A stretch of DNA of 64,000 nucleotides from UBA1369 sp964571725 (lineage in GTDB: Bacteria; Patescibacteriota; Gracilibacteria; UBA1369). The position numbers were made by a program, and so were the translations under genes. Shown here piece by piece: positions 1 through 11,900 of this stretch. The notes beneath the pieces were generated by a model. That model worked only from the letters and a program-made list of their open reading frames with translations. It did no database searches and was not told where the DNA came from. Each line of letters starts with the position of its first letter. The stretch's first letter is position 1. The stretch is taken from positions 186,001-250,000 of the forward strand of contig CAZNDB010000002.1 in the NCBI GenBank assembly GCA_964571725.1, read 5' to 3'.

Positions 1-389
1 ATGTAAAAGCCTGGGGTAATGTTTTCCGGCAGATCTATTTTGAATCTGACGATTTTCTTTTCCAGCGGCTTGATTAGAACCTTGTCTTCCTCAAAAACCA
101 GCCATTTGCCGATTTTGGTTTGTTCCTGGTCGGCGGTTTTAAAGGAGTATGAGCCGGTGCTGTTGGTAATTCCATCGACACTGCCTAGAATCATGTAAAG
201 TTCCCCCTCTTCATTTAAATTGGTTATGGTGAGGCTGCCCTCGATTGGATTTTGTCCGGAATAGGTGAATTTAAATTGACCGGGTTTTTCCTGATCATTG
301 CCCTGAATGTTGTATTGATGGAGGCCGAGAACAGTTTGTCCAAATAGACAACTGGTAATTAAACTTAAAATGATTACTTTGAATTTCAT
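1..389 (-). CDS. DUF916-like secreted protein, partial (C-terminus beyond window)
   Basis: Only the first 129 codons are visible; the gene runs leftward out of the window. The ATG at 389 is followed by a short basic start and a hydrophobic signal peptide (about residues 1-22, ending near FGQTVLG). The rest is a beta-rich extracellular domain ending at the window edge in LPENITPGFY. That matches the 'vP-x-PG-x-Y' strand near the end of the DUF916 (WxL-interacting protein, peptidoglycan-binding) domain in the gene at 1216-2385, which reads LPAQVSPGTY. The family is therefore inferred from its paralogues in the window. It follows the WxL-like gene at 534-1145 and has its own promoter, so it would begin another DUF916/WxL-like pair to the left. 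Function by family: membrane- or wall-bound partner of a secreted WxL-like protein. Confidence 0.75.
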   Translation of the reverse strand, partial: MKFKVIILSLITSCLFGQTVLGLHQYNIQGNDQEKPGQFKFTYSGQNPIEGSLTITNLNEEGELYMILGSVDGITNSTGSYSFKTADQEQTKIGKWLVFEEDKVLIKPLEKKIVRFKIDLPENITPGFY

Positions 390-436
390 AAATTGGGTCT
401 TATTGGGCTCGTATTAATATATAGTTATATCCAATA

Positions 437-465
437 ATTATAACATTTTTTCTATTAATTGTTAA
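437..465 (-). promoter_or_regulatory. Sigma70-type promoter for the partial DUF916-like gene
   Basis: Read on the minus strand: TTAACA, a 17-base spacer, then TATAAT preceded by TGT (extended -10). It lies about 50 bases upstream of the ATG at 389 and just downstream of the terminator at 476-508, so the gene should be transcribed separately from the one at 534-1145. Confidence 0.7.
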
Positions 466-475
466 TAATTAAATT

Positions 476-508
476 AAAAAGCCCTGCTTTTGAGGAGCGG
501 GGCTTTTT
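476..508 (-). terminator. Rho-independent terminator after the 203-aa surface protein gene
   Basis: On the minus strand an A5 run leads into GCCCCGC, a 9-base loop, GCAGGGC and T5. The stem has one mismatch and extends through the A and T runs. It starts 25 bases after the stop of the gene at 534-1145. The symmetric A/T tracts would allow it to work in both directions. Confidence 0.85.
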
Positions 509-533
509 AAAGTTTTAACAACTTAATTAATCT

Positions 534-1145
534 TTAGATAACAACCTCAGTAGCATCGAAGGTAATGACACCTGTGTAAGCACCCTGGGCGATAGGACCA
601 GCAACTGAGGCTGAATCAACAACCAGAGCGGTGGTTTCCATAGGAAGAGTCAAAGTGTAAGTGCCAAGGAAGGCTTCGGTAGTTTCAAACAGATTTTTTG
701 CGGTGCTAATAGATCCGCTGTCCGTCATTTCTGTGATTACGTCGCCTCCATCGCAACGGGCACAGTCTCCAACGTCAACGGTATGGTCATATACCATGTC
801 CAAAGGGTCTGTGCCTGTGCCAAGTGTCAAACCAGGACTTGCTATGGTGACAATGTACCCATTTCCACATCGTCCAACACCATCCGGGTCATAACCTCTG
901 GTATCCTGGAAAGAAACTACCAGGTTGGAGGTGAGCTGGGAATCGGTGGAATTGTAGAAATTGGTGTATCTCTGTTGGAAGGTAGCGGCGTCAGTAGCGG
1001 AGAGAGTAGGTTCGGCTTCAGTAGCGCAGCCGATTGTTTGTGTGCCCTCTGTTGTCATAGGGTCAGCGTCTACGGCGTATACTGCGGCGATGCCGAGATT
1101 GGCAACGACTGCTGTAATAGCCAGGATTGAAGCGAGCTTTTTCAT
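534..1145 (-). CDS. Small secreted protein with divergent WxL-like domain
   Basis: This is a 203-aa protein. Residues 1-24 form a clear signal peptide (MKKLASILAITAVVANLG..., cleavage near AVYA). The mature part is Thr/Asp-rich with about five cysteines, including a CARC pair, which suggests disulphides. It ends in a beta-strand block, GAYTGVITFDA. The same type of ending (GSYEGTLTF, GTYEAILNF, GLYRGTISI, GLYSTTLVF) closes four other proteins in this region and corresponds to the last strand of the WxL domain; the WxL tryptophan is not conserved. I infer that it is a WxL-like surface protein presented by a neighbouring DUF916-like protein. It is the shortest of the set and almost only the domain. 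It has its own consensus promoter (1180-1208) and terminator (476-508), so it is probably highly expressed, perhaps as a major surface component. Confidence 0.75.
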   Translation of the reverse strand: MKKLASILAITAVVANLGIAAVYAVDADPMTTEGTQTIGCATEAEPTLSATDAATFQQRYTNFYNSTDSQLTSNLVVSFQDTRGYDPDGVGRCGNGYIVTIASPGLTLGTGTDPLDMVYDHTVDVGDCARCDGGDVITEMTDSGSISTAKNLFETTEAFLGTYTLTLPMETTALVVDSASVAGPIAQGAYTGVITFDATEVVI

Positions 1146-1179
1146 ATGTATTTTTTGTTAAAATGTAAAGCTTCAAATA

Positions 1180-1208
1180 ATGATAATGGTTTTCGGGAAA
1201 TATGTCAA
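1180..1208 (-). promoter_or_regulatory. Strong sigma70-type promoter for the 203-aa surface protein gene
   Basis: On the minus strand: TTGACA (exact consensus), a 17-base spacer, TATCAT. The transcript would start about 28 bases upstream of the ATG at 1145. The site lies in the 70-base gap after the gene at 1216-2385, so the small gene can be expressed independently of the giant-protein operon. Confidence 0.8.
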
Positions 1209-1215
1209 TATCGTG

Positions 1216-2385
1216 TTATTTACTTTTTTTACCCGTCGGCGGAGTGGGGGAGACTGGGGGGAGGGGCAAATTTATCCGATCACCAGCATGTATTGTATAA
1301 GGGCGGCGCAATTTGTTCAATTTAACTATTTTTTTCCAGTTGACCTGATAGAGATCGGCTATTGAAATAATAGTTTCGCCCTTTTTGGCCACATGCAAGA
1401 ATGTTTCTTCAGTATGAGTTTTGACATAGCGGAAGCCATATTTTCCCGCGACGACTGCCAGTATAATAATAATGATCAGGGCAATGATGCAGTGGTAGGG
1501 GACAATGTTGAAACGGATTTGCTGCCGGATGGTGTCCAGCAAACGGGGGGAGTCGGTCAGGGGATCATATTCATAGACTTTAAAGGTCAGTTCGGCCCGG
1601 TATTCGCCGAACAGCGGAGGGTTTTCGAAACGGAAGGTTTTAACCATGCTCTCCTGCTGAAGGATGGTGGGATGATTCAAACTTACAAGGTAGGGTTTTT
1701 CCAGCAGGGTTCCCTCAATATTCATGTCTACTTCTCCGGTCAGGAAAACGTTTCCCCGGTTGGAAAATTTGATGCTAAAGCAGGGCACTCCATTACTTTC
1801 GCTGTAGGAAAACTCATCCAGATTGTATTTCAGCTGTTTACGGCCCGGGACGGAGATATATACGGGTTCGATCAGCCGGGCCATAACTCTGATCTGGTTC
1901 TGGCCGCTTGATGCTGGCTGTTCTTCGTTGACGATTTCCGCGACCAGGCCGCCCTGATAGGTACCGGGGGAGACCTGCGCGGGGAGGGTTATACGATAAG
2001 GTAAATAAGCGCTTTTGCCCGGTTCAACGACAACCTCCTCTTGCCCGAAACTGGTCCATTGGCCGACCAGTTGCTGTTCTTTGTTTTCCAATTTGAAAGC
2101 AATTGCTCCATCGGTGCTTTGTATGGCATCAACGGCATAAACTTTCAGCCGGTAGGCTTGGTCGGCAGAATAGTTGGCAATGGTCAACACATCTTCGACT
2201 GATTTGGTTGGTCTGATTTCATAGACCAGCTTGGTTTTTTCATTATCCGGACGGTCGCTCGGGTTGATGCCGATTTGGATGGCTTTGGTGTGCACGGCCG
2301 ATACTGTCAGGGGAACAAGACCTCCGACAAGCAAAGTGAGGGCGAAAGCCCCAAGCAGCAACCGATTTTTGATCAGATTTTTCAT
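1216..2385 (-). CDS. DUF916-like (WxL-interacting) protein with TM helix and LysM
   Basis: This is a 389-aa protein. In order it has a signal peptide (about 1-30), a DUF916-like beta domain (about 33-180, with YEIRPTKSVEDVLTIANYS, a YAVDA strand, and LPAQVSPGTYQGGLVAE), a second Ig-like domain (about 181-290), one hydrophobic helix (about 296-315) followed by K/R residues, a LysM domain (about 329-373: HVAKKGETIISIADLYQV ... INLP), and a Pro/Lys tail. In Gram-positive bacteria DUF916 proteins hold WxL proteins at the wall, and LysM usually binds peptidoglycan. The ATG lies 3 bases after the stop of the 6159-aa gene, so the two are co-transcribed and probably act together: this protein would anchor the giant. 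The LysM lies beyond the TM helix, which by charge puts it in the cytoplasm (see findings). Confidence 0.85.
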   Translation of the reverse strand: MKNLIKNRLLLGAFALTLLVGGLVPLTVSAVHTKAIQIGINPSDRPDNEKTKLVYEIRPTKSVEDVLTIANYSADQAYRLKVYAVDAIQSTDGAIAFKLENKEQQLVGQWTSFGQEEVVVEPGKSAYLPYRITLPAQVSPGTYQGGLVAEIVNEEQPASSGQNQIRVMARLIEPVYISVPGRKQLKYNLDEFSYSESNGVPCFSIKFSNRGNVFLTGEVDMNIEGTLLEKPYLVSLNHPTILQQESMVKTFRFENPPLFGEYRAELTFKVYEYDPLTDSPRLLDTIRQQIRFNIVPYHCIIALIIIIILAVVAGKYGFRYVKTHTEETFLHVAKKGETIISIADLYQVNWKKIVKLNKLRRPYTIHAGDRINLPLPPVSPTPPTGKKSK

Positions 2386-2388
2386 TGC

Positions 2389-2930
2389 TTAGGGATTACT
2401 GTTAAAGTCGAAAACCAGGGTGGTGGAGTATAGGCCGGGTGTTACCTGAACTCCCAGATTTCCGTAATCGATCATCAGGTGCAGATTGAAGGTGAGAATA
2501 CCCTGCAGCGAATTTAGACTGTTTCCGCTCGGTACGTTTCTGGTGTCTATCAGGGTAATAGGCGCGCTGAGTGGGCGGTCTTCACTGGGATTGGTATGTA
2601 CGTAGGTAGCGCGGTCGGTCAAAACTTCGCCTGTTTGCAGATAATTGGAGATGAATTGTCCGATTTCGGCAGGGGTAAACGTGTTGAACGTGTTGATGAG
2701 GTTGGCGGCTGCCGTGTAAACACGATTAAGCGGGATGCAGGTGCCCGGTTCTTTGCAGAAGTCAGTGGCCTGGACAGTTAGTACATAGTCGGTAGCGGTG
2801 CCGCGGCTTTCGTCAAAGCTGACCGTCAGGGTGGGGGAGAAGTTGGGTTGGGTGGTGCCAATGTTGACATCGGGGAAAGCAAAGTCGGTTGGGGGAGTAA
2901 AGGAAACATCGCCGCTGACGGTGGCCAGAA
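2389..2930 (-). other. C-terminal WxL-like domain of the giant protein
   Basis: The last roughly 180 residues begin with a FTPPTDFAFPDVNIGT strand, comparable to the FDFGT start of WxL domains. They continue with TLTVSFDESRGTATDYVLTV, where YVL stands at the position of the WxL motif, and close with GLYSTTLVFDF. The same layout ends the 1105-aa, 338-aa, 756-aa and 203-aa proteins. The domain name rests on this pattern and on the DUF916 neighbours; a profile search would settle it. Confidence 0.6.
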
Positions 2931-5900
2931 CGTTGGCACTGGAGGAACCATAGTCCGTGATTACTGATTCCACCGGTTCAGCGATAATATTATTATAGTC
3001 GGCATCGGCACTGGTGACCGTGTGTCTGATTAGGTCGGTGGTAGTACCGTCAATGGTTCCGTTGTTGTCTGAAGATACGGTGATATATTGATAAGTATCC
3101 CAATCCCCTGAGGTGAAGGTCAGGCTGGTTTCTCCGGGAGTGAGCGGAGTGGAGTCGGGGGAAAGAATTACCCTGCTGTCATTGGCATTAATGCTGATTG
3201 TGACGTCCGCGGACGGCTGGCTGGCCAATTTGACTCCATAGGAATCGGTAGTGGTGGCTTCGATAACATTTATGGCGTTTTTACTGAGAACCACACCGTT
3301 GATGGTGACCGGTACAAAGGTATTAAAGGTAACCGGATCATAGTCTTCTCCGGTCAGGCTATAAATATGGTTGGGATTTCCGCTGACCTGGTTGTCATGG
3401 AGGGGATCGGCATCAGTCAGACGGAAGCAGTAGGATCCGCTGGCGCTGGAGGTGGGTTTGAGTGCGTATTCTATTTCGGAGAATTGATTTTTACCCAGGG
3501 AAATTCTGGAAGTGGTGGCGTTGCTGTCTTTGAGCTGGCCGGCGACAAAGAAGTCATTGTTGTCGTAGAGCAGGCCGGTGACGTTGGATGTGGCTGCTCC
3601 ATCGGCGAAGTAAGTTGAGTCGGCAAAGACAAAATCGGCATTGGGCAAATCGTTCCAAACATAGGAATTAATACTCTCGTAGTTGCAGTATTGATCGTTG
3701 ACGTTTTTGGCCACCTGCAGGCGCAGATTCTGGCGGTTGGTAGAGTTGAACTCAACCAGGGTTTCGTTGCCGTTACCGGAAGGTTTGATCAGATAACCGC
3801 GTCCGGTGGAGGCGCGGAAAATTGATCCCTTGAGTACGTTGGTGCTGGAATTGGTTATGAGCAGATCATCGTTGACAGACTTGCGGGTGAAGTCGGACAG
3901 ATGGATGCGCATCAGTTTCTGGTAACCCTGTGAGCGGGGCTCGTTGAAGCGTGTCATCGGGAAGAAGGCATAACCGTTTAGGGTATCGATGGAAGCCGCA
4001 GGGAAAACATTGGTCATCGCTCCCAGCGTGTTCGGGAAATAGATGTAATTGGCATTATAATAGCTGTCTGCATAGATGTTTTGGGGCAGCAAATTGAGTC
4101 TGGAGATCACCTCAAAGGTGCGGGTGGGATCGATGTCAACCTTGGTGATGAAAGCTCTTTGCGTACCGTCGAAATCGGTGGCTGAGTAGTCGGTTGAGGA
4201 GCCGAAATAGGCGTAGCCGTTAACCGTGTCGATGACGGCTGATTGATAACCGACCGTTTCATTCGGGCTGTCGGCAGGAGTGGGGACCAAAGTTATTTCA
4301 TCAACTTTAACCGGGGGCAGGGTGGCGCTGACGTTAAGATCGATCTTAACGATCTTTTGCGGCATACCGGTGGTCACATACAAGTATTGGTTAGTCAGAT
4401 CAATCAGGGAAGAAGTGATGTTATCACTGTTGTTGTCCAGAATCAGGGTGCCGACTTTGGTCATGGCCTGGGTGGCTCCATTCAGTTTTATTTTCATAAC
4501 TCTGGGAGGATTGTTATCCAAAGCTCCAATTTCACCTCCCATGGTCACATACATGAAGCCATTGGCCAGGTCGATTTCCGCGTCGTAGGAGTAGCCCTGA
4601 TGGCTGGCATCCGGCATTTCAGCAGCCAGTACGTCGACAACCGATTGGGTGGCGAGATTTACTTTGTAGATTCTGATTGTTTCAATTACATCGTCGATAT
4701 AATAAGGAGTGAGGACGAAGTACATTAGATTGTTATCCGGGTCGATAAAGGTCTTGGTAACGTTATGAGTGGTGGAAGTGATCGGAGCGTCAACGCGATC
4801 GGCGTATGGACGATTGTCGTCAACCGTTGGCGGGAATTCGAAGGAAGTCGGATCCTGGGAGAGGTCGTTCAGATTAAATTTATAAACACGGGCTTTGGTA
4901 ACGTCTTCATTGGGGGTTATGACGTACATGTTGTTGGTGCTTTCGTTGATGGCATAACCTCCGGCAAAGGCCTTAAAGGAAGCCGGTGGGAAGCCGACGG
5001 TCGGACCGAAGCTCTTGGAAGCGGTGGGGGAGAACTCGTCCAGTAACAGATCATCGCCAGCTTGATAGATGTTTCTGGTCAGGCCGTAACGCAGGCGGAA
5101 GATGGTGTCGACGATGGCGTTGTAGAAAGGAACATTGGTATTGGCGATTGGGGTAGCCGTCAGTTCTGTGCCGTCATCATTTCTGAAGCGGTAATTGAGA
5201 ATGGAAGAACCGGAATAATCTCCAATGGTCAGTTCGGCAGTGTCGGTCAAAGTAACATCCAGGTTGAAATTGCCGTTTGTTACAGTGGCGCTCAGGGTTG
5301 TGGTGGAACTTTCCGTACTGAAGGCGGCTGAACTGGTAACCGCGAAACAGGCGGTACCAAGGCTGTCGGAGAGGGCGGTGGAGGTGCCCAGGAAGTGGAA
5401 ATCCGTGCAGTCTACTCCGTCGATCATAATGTCAGTGTCAGGCAGGGCGGAGAGAGTGACTGTGCGGCCTTCTGCCGGGGTGCCGTAATCCTGTTCATAA
5501 AGAGTTACTTTAACCAGGCCGGCATTGACGGCGGAAGTGTTGGCATCATTATAATAGGTTGTGCTGACAGGCTCGATTTTTGAGCTGTAGGAATCCAGAG
5601 TGGAGGTATCAGCATTGACCGGATGTGGCCAGTATTCGAAGCCGCCGACCAGAGTGCCGGTTTCCGCTCCGATGGTGACTATAACATCCACAACGCCGAC
5701 TGCGTGTGCCGGTGTGGTTGCAGTGATGGTGTTTTCATCGACGACGGTTACAGCGGTGGCTGGTTCGCCCCCAAACGTCACGGAAGGAGAACCTCCTTCG
5801 GGGAAGAAGTTGGTTCCGGTAATAGTAACAATGTCCCCTCCAACACTGGATCCAAAGGAAGGATCAACACCGGTGATGGTGGGTGCTCCGTAATAGGTGA

Positions 5901-8900
5901 TTAAATTGTTTCCCGTGCCGGTTCCGGAACCGGTGGTGACCGAGACGTTATAAGTGCCCGCGGCCAGTGCCGGATAATCACAGGTCAGCGTGGTGCTTGA
6001 GGTTAAAACAGGGTTGGAACAGGGTTGGCCGCCAATGCTGACGGAAACAGGATATTGGCTGTTGTCATAGAAATTGGTACCGGTAACAGTGGCCTGATCT
6101 GTGGTTAATGCACCCACCTGATCGGGATCGATGGAGGTGACGGTGGGGGCAGGAAGAACGATAAAGCCGCCGTTGAGTGTGCCCGATGTCCCGTCAGCCT
6201 GTTCAACTGTTACATCGTAGGTTCCAAGAGCAAGAGCCGGGGTGGTAGCGGTGATGGTGGTGTCGTTAACAACCACTATGGAGGTGGCCAGGGTAGTGTC
6301 AAATTTAACTTTGGCGCCGGAATCGAAATTACTGCCTGTGATGGTGACATCGGTGGTAAGCGGTGAAGCTGGTCCGACCGCCGGTTCAATGTTGGTTACG
6401 ACGGGAGTCGGCTGTCCAAGAACTTCCACCGCATAATCTTCGTATTCTCCAAAACTGTTCGGGCCGTTGCCATTATCGGGAACACTGGCTGTGTCGGTAC
6501 CGACGCGCAGACGTGTTTCACCCAGTATGGAATTGGCCGGTGGAACGATATCAAAAGTGCAGGATCCTGAGACCGGTATTTGGGTGCATCCGCCCGTTGC
6601 CACAATCATTTCGTCTGCCTCATTGAAGTCCAAATCATGGTTACGGTCCATCCAGACTTTATAATTTTGCAGGGAAGTGCCACCACCGGTCAGTGTCATG
6701 GAGTAGGTGTGATTTCTGATAATTCTGGGCACACCCAGGTTTAGATCGAAACCCGCACGTGTCTGAACAGGGCTGTAATCAGTGTAATAAGCCGTAGTAT
6801 AGGGGAGGGAAGGCGGTGTGCTGCTATGAGAGAGTGCGCCGGTGATGTTGCTGGTGTTATCTATAAAGAGATCGTAGGATGGTTCGCCCTGTAATTCAGT
6901 TCTGCTGAGACCGATGCTGCCGGAAGTGTTGGAGACCAATGGCAGCTGATAATTATTATAACCGTAAGCATTGACCAGAGTGGTTGTGTCGGAAGGAGTT
7001 TCCACCTGGACGTCCACTATCTGTTCGCCGCCTGTAGAGGCCGGAACGCCGGTACATTGTACTTCGGTGGTGCTGATGAAGCTGGTCAAGGCGCAGGCTA
7101 TTCCGTCTATTCTGGCTATAATATCGGTCAGGGAGTTGTAATAAAAATTGGTACCAAAGATGCTGATGGTATTTCCGCCCGCCGGTACGCCAAAGTAGGT
7201 GTTGCCGAGGTTGGAAATAGTGGGAGCTCCATAGGCCGTGTAGGCAGCGGCCAGGAAAGCCTGTTGATTATCCAGATTTTTCACATAGACAGGATAGGTT
7301 GAGCCGGAGCTCAGTGCGGGAGTGTTGGCGGTTATGGTGTTTTCATCAATCCAGATTACATTGGTGGCCGGATTGAGTGGAGGTACTCCAAAGTAAACTG
7401 TGGCGCCCGGTTTGAATCCGGAACCGCTGATGGTTACGTTATAACCGGAGGCGGTCGGCCCCTTGTTTGGGTCAATTGAGGTTACTGTGGGAGCGGAAGC
7501 CGGTTGGATGTTTACCAGATAGTCCTCATATTCACCGACATTGGAGGGGCCGTTGCCGGAGGCGTTGAGGTTCGCGTCATTTGTACCGATTCTCATCCTG
7601 GTGTAGAGAGGAGCGGTGGAAGTTTGTGCTCCTACGGGAATATTGAGCTGTCCGGTATAGGTGCCGAAGGCTGGAATGGTCTGGTTATTGATCAAAGCAC
7701 CGCCGTCATCGGCGAAGTTATTGTTGCGATTGGAGTCGATCCAGACGCTGACCGTTAGCGGGGCTGAGGATGGTTGACTAATCGAAATGTCATAACGTCC
7801 CAGTTTTTCCAGGCGGGGTATACCCAGGGTGCCGGGATAGGAATTGGTGATCTGATTTGGACCAAAATTGCTGTAATAAGCTGTAACATAGGGGAAAGAC
7901 GGGGGAAGGTAGGGAGGATTTGTTCCCGCAGCATGAATCAGGTCAGTGGGCGTGTCGGTGCTGTTGTCAATATATTGTCCGGTTCCGGAGATGCCGGTGA
8001 GCGTGACATTGCTGATACCTCTGGTGTTGGCCGGGGTAAGAACGGTAGGTAAAGTGGCAGTGGAATAATAATAAGCGTTGGCCAGAGAGTTCGAAGTGTG
8101 AGTGTTACCGGTTGTCACAGACAGTCCGACAATCTTTTCATTTTGACTATTCAATGGCGGTACGCTGGCCGGCAGGGTGAAGCTGAAACTGGTTGGTGTT
8201 ACAGCTGAGATTCCGGCTGTATAGGGCGTGCCATCAATATTTACTTTCAGAGGATACTGAGTAGTCGTGTAGAAATTTGTTCCGTAAATGGTGATGGTAT
8301 TGCCCCCGGCTGTTGGTCCGTAGTAATTCATGACATAGGACAAGGTCGGGTCGCCATAAAAAGTATAGGTGGAGGTGGCGGCGGGGGAGCTGGGAGTGGT
8401 CACTTCCACTGTTTTTGCTCCGGCTGATCCTGCGGGCGTTGTACAAGTTATCTGAGCGGAAGAAACTATGTTAATACCGGTGCAGTTTTGTCCGACTCCT
8501 CCCACGGTCACGGTCAGCGGACTACCGGTTATCTCGTAGAAATTGGCTCCGTTGATAGTGATGGCGTTGGCCAGACCGGCCGGTCCGGAATTCGGGACAA
8601 TGCTGGTAATGGTCGGAGCATCATAATAAGTGTAACCATCGTTATACGTAACAGCGTTGGTGGCAGTGGTTACAATAACATCCTGGGGAAGTCCCGCTTC
8701 TCCGGGGAGAACTTCCGTAGTGGTACAGGTGATTTGCGTCGGAACAATACTTTGAATTGTGCAGGGGGCGGCGGCCAGAATGCTGCCGATGCCCACGGAG
8801 GCGTCAATTTCTCCGTCGTAAAAGTTGGTACCGGTGATGGTAATTAATTGTCCTCCGACGGAGGGACCTTTGTTTGGATTGATATTGGTTATCGTCGGAT

Positions 8901-11900
8901 TGCCAAAGTAAGTATAACTGCTGGACAGGGTGGCAAAAGCACCGCCAGGAGTAGTTACTACTACATCCTTGGCCGCTCCTTCCGTTCCGGCCGGGGTCGA
9001 ACAAGTGATTTGAGTGTCGGAGATCAGATTGATATCGGTGCAGGCTGCTCCACCGATGCTGATAGTGGTTCCGGTAACGCCGTCATAAAAGAAATTAGAT
9101 CCTTGTATGGTTACATAAGTTCCGCCGGTTGTGGGCCCCTTGTCGGGGGAAATGGAGGTGATGGTGGGTGCTGCCCAGTATCTGAACCCGTTGGTTTTGG
9201 TGGCGGTTCCTCCGGGAGTGGTAACCGCAACATTATATTCTCCGGCGGCTTTGGCGGGGGTGGAAGCCGTGATGGTGGTATCGTTGAATACAACTATACT
9301 GCCGGGGGTGGTTCCACCGATTGTTACCGCGGTGGTGCCTAGGAAATTGGTTCCGGTAATGGTGATGGAGGTGTTTCCTGTGGTTGGTCCCGCATAAGGA
9401 GTGACGGTGGAAATAGTGGGGATATTGTAGTAGGTAAAGCCGCCCGTCTTGGTGCCGGATCCACCGGGGTTGGTATAGACAACATCTACGGCTCCCGCGG
9501 TATGGGCAGGTACAGTAGCCGTGATTTGGGTGGCAGAGTCGACAGTGAAGGAGCTGGCTGCAGTTCCACCGAAAGTCAGACTGTCATAGGTGTCATTTAC
9601 AAAGTTGGTACCAATGATGGTAACGCTTGTTCCTCCTGCCACGGGACCGACATTGGGAGTGACTGAAGTGATGGTGGGAGTTGTATAATAGGTGAATCCG
9701 GAAGCTTTGGTGCCCGATCCTCCTGGATTGGTATAGACGACATTGACTGTTCCTACGGCATGGGCCGGGGTGGTGGCGGTGATTTGAGTGGGACTGTTTA
9801 CAGTGAAAGAGCTGGCAGCTGTTCCGCCGAAAGTCAGACTGTCGTTAGCGTCGTCTACAAAGTTGGTACCGATAATGGTGACGCTGGTTCCGCCGGCGAT
9901 CGGACCGACACTCGGAGTAACGGAGGTGATGGTTGGTATATTATAATAGGTGAATCCACCCAAAGATTCCGCAAACCCTCCCGGGTTGGTAAAGACCACA
10001 TCCACGGCACCTGCAGTATGAGCAGGGGTGGTAGCGGTTATCTGGGTGGGGCTGTTAACCGTGAAGGTAGTAGCGGCGGTTCCACCAAAGGTCAGAGTAG
10101 TGCTGCCTCCTACATAGACAAAATCAGTACCGGTGATGGTGACGCTGGTGCCTCCGGCGACCGGGCCACCGTTCGGGGAAATATTGCTGATGGTGGGGAT
10201 ATTGTAGTAGGTAAAGCCTGAGGATTTGGTGCCTGATCCACCCGGGTTTATATAAACCACATCAACCGCACCGGCTGCATGGGCCGGAACAGTGGCGGTG
10301 ATGGAGGTGGGACTGTTTACGGTAAAGGCTGTAGCTGCCGTACCACCGAAGGTCAGAGTGTCGTTAGCATCATTTACGAAATTTGTACCGACGATGGCTA
10401 CGCTGGTGCCGCCTGTAATAGAGCCGACATCGGGCGTGACTGAAGTAATGGTGGGGATATTATAATAGGTGAATCCGGAAGTTTTGGTTCCCGTGCCACC
10501 CGGGTTGGTAACGCTGACGTCATAAGTGCCGGCTGCTTTGGCCGGAGTGGTGACGGTAATTTGGGTCGGGCTGTCCACATTATATGTGCCGGAGGTTGTT
10601 CCTCCGAAGGTGATGGACGTTGTTCCGGTAAAGTTAGTACCGGTAAGTACCACGCTGGTGCCTCCCGCAACAGGACCAACGGACGGTGAAACCGTTGAAA
10701 CGGTTGGGGCATTATAATAGGTGAATCCGGAAGATTTTGTGCCGGATCCGCCGGGATTGGTGTAAACGACATCATAGCTGCCGGCAGCTTTGGCCGGAGT
10801 AGTAGCGGTAATTTGAGTGGCAGAGTCAACAGTGAAGGAGCTGGCCGCGGTTCCACCGAAAGTTAAGCTGTCATAAGTATCGTTGATGAAATTTGTACCG
10901 ATTATTGTTACTGATGTTCCGCCTGCTACGGGACCCCCGTTGGGAGTAACCGAAGTAATAGTTGGCAGGGAATAGTAAGTGAATCCCGAAGCTTTGGTGC
11001 CTGATCCGCCTGGGTTTGTATAAACCACATTAACCGCGCCGACCGCATGGGCGGGAACGGTGGCAGTGATGGAAGTGGGACTGTTCACGGTGAAAGTTGT
11101 GGCAGCTGTTCCGCCAAAAGTCAGACTGTCGTAGGCATCATTTACAAAATTGGTACCGACTATGTTCACGCTGGTTCCTCCTGCAACCGGGCCAACGCTG
11201 GGGGTGACGGAAGTGATGGTGGGAATATTATAATAAGTGAATCCTCCCAGAGATTCCGCGCTGCCGCCCGGGTTGCTGTAAAGAACATCAACTGCCCCTG
11301 CGGCATGTGCGGGAGTTGTAAAGGTAATCTGGGTGGGGCTGACGACCGTAAAGCTGATTGGAGAACCGGCAAAGGTCAGTGAATCGTTGGCGTCATTGAC
11401 GAAATCAGTTCCAGTCAGTGTGACGGTTGTTCCACCGGCGATCGGTCCACCGCTGGGTGAGACGTTGGTGATGGTGGGCGCGTAATAACCTGTGTAGTTG
11501 ATGGAGGAGGTGGTGCCGCTGGGCGTGGTGACTGAGATGGCAACAGTTCCGGCGGTGGCGGGGGTGGTACATTCCATGGTGGTGTCGCTGAGCAATGCAA
11601 GTCTTTCACAATTGTTGGAATAGGCATCGAAAGAACCGCCGTCATAGAAATTCGTACCGGTAATTATTATCATGTTGCTGACAGGGCCGGTGGTTGCGGA
11701 CAGGCTGGAAATGGTCGGGTCGTCCCAGAATGTATAAGCATCTTCCAGGAGTCCCTCCTGCGCATCGGAGTTAACAACTTTCACATCAATATTTAGAGGA
11801 CCGCCCGCGACGTGTGAAGGAGTGTTAGCAGTAATGGATTCGGAGGTGATCCAGGTAATATTATTGGCCAAAGTATTGTCAATGTATACGAGCGCGGAAG

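Noticed and set aside
9160..11480. Regularly spaced repeats that might suggest a CRISPR array
   Set aside because: The period is 258 bases, repeats and 'spacers' are both conserved, and all of it is an in-frame IPT-domain coding array.
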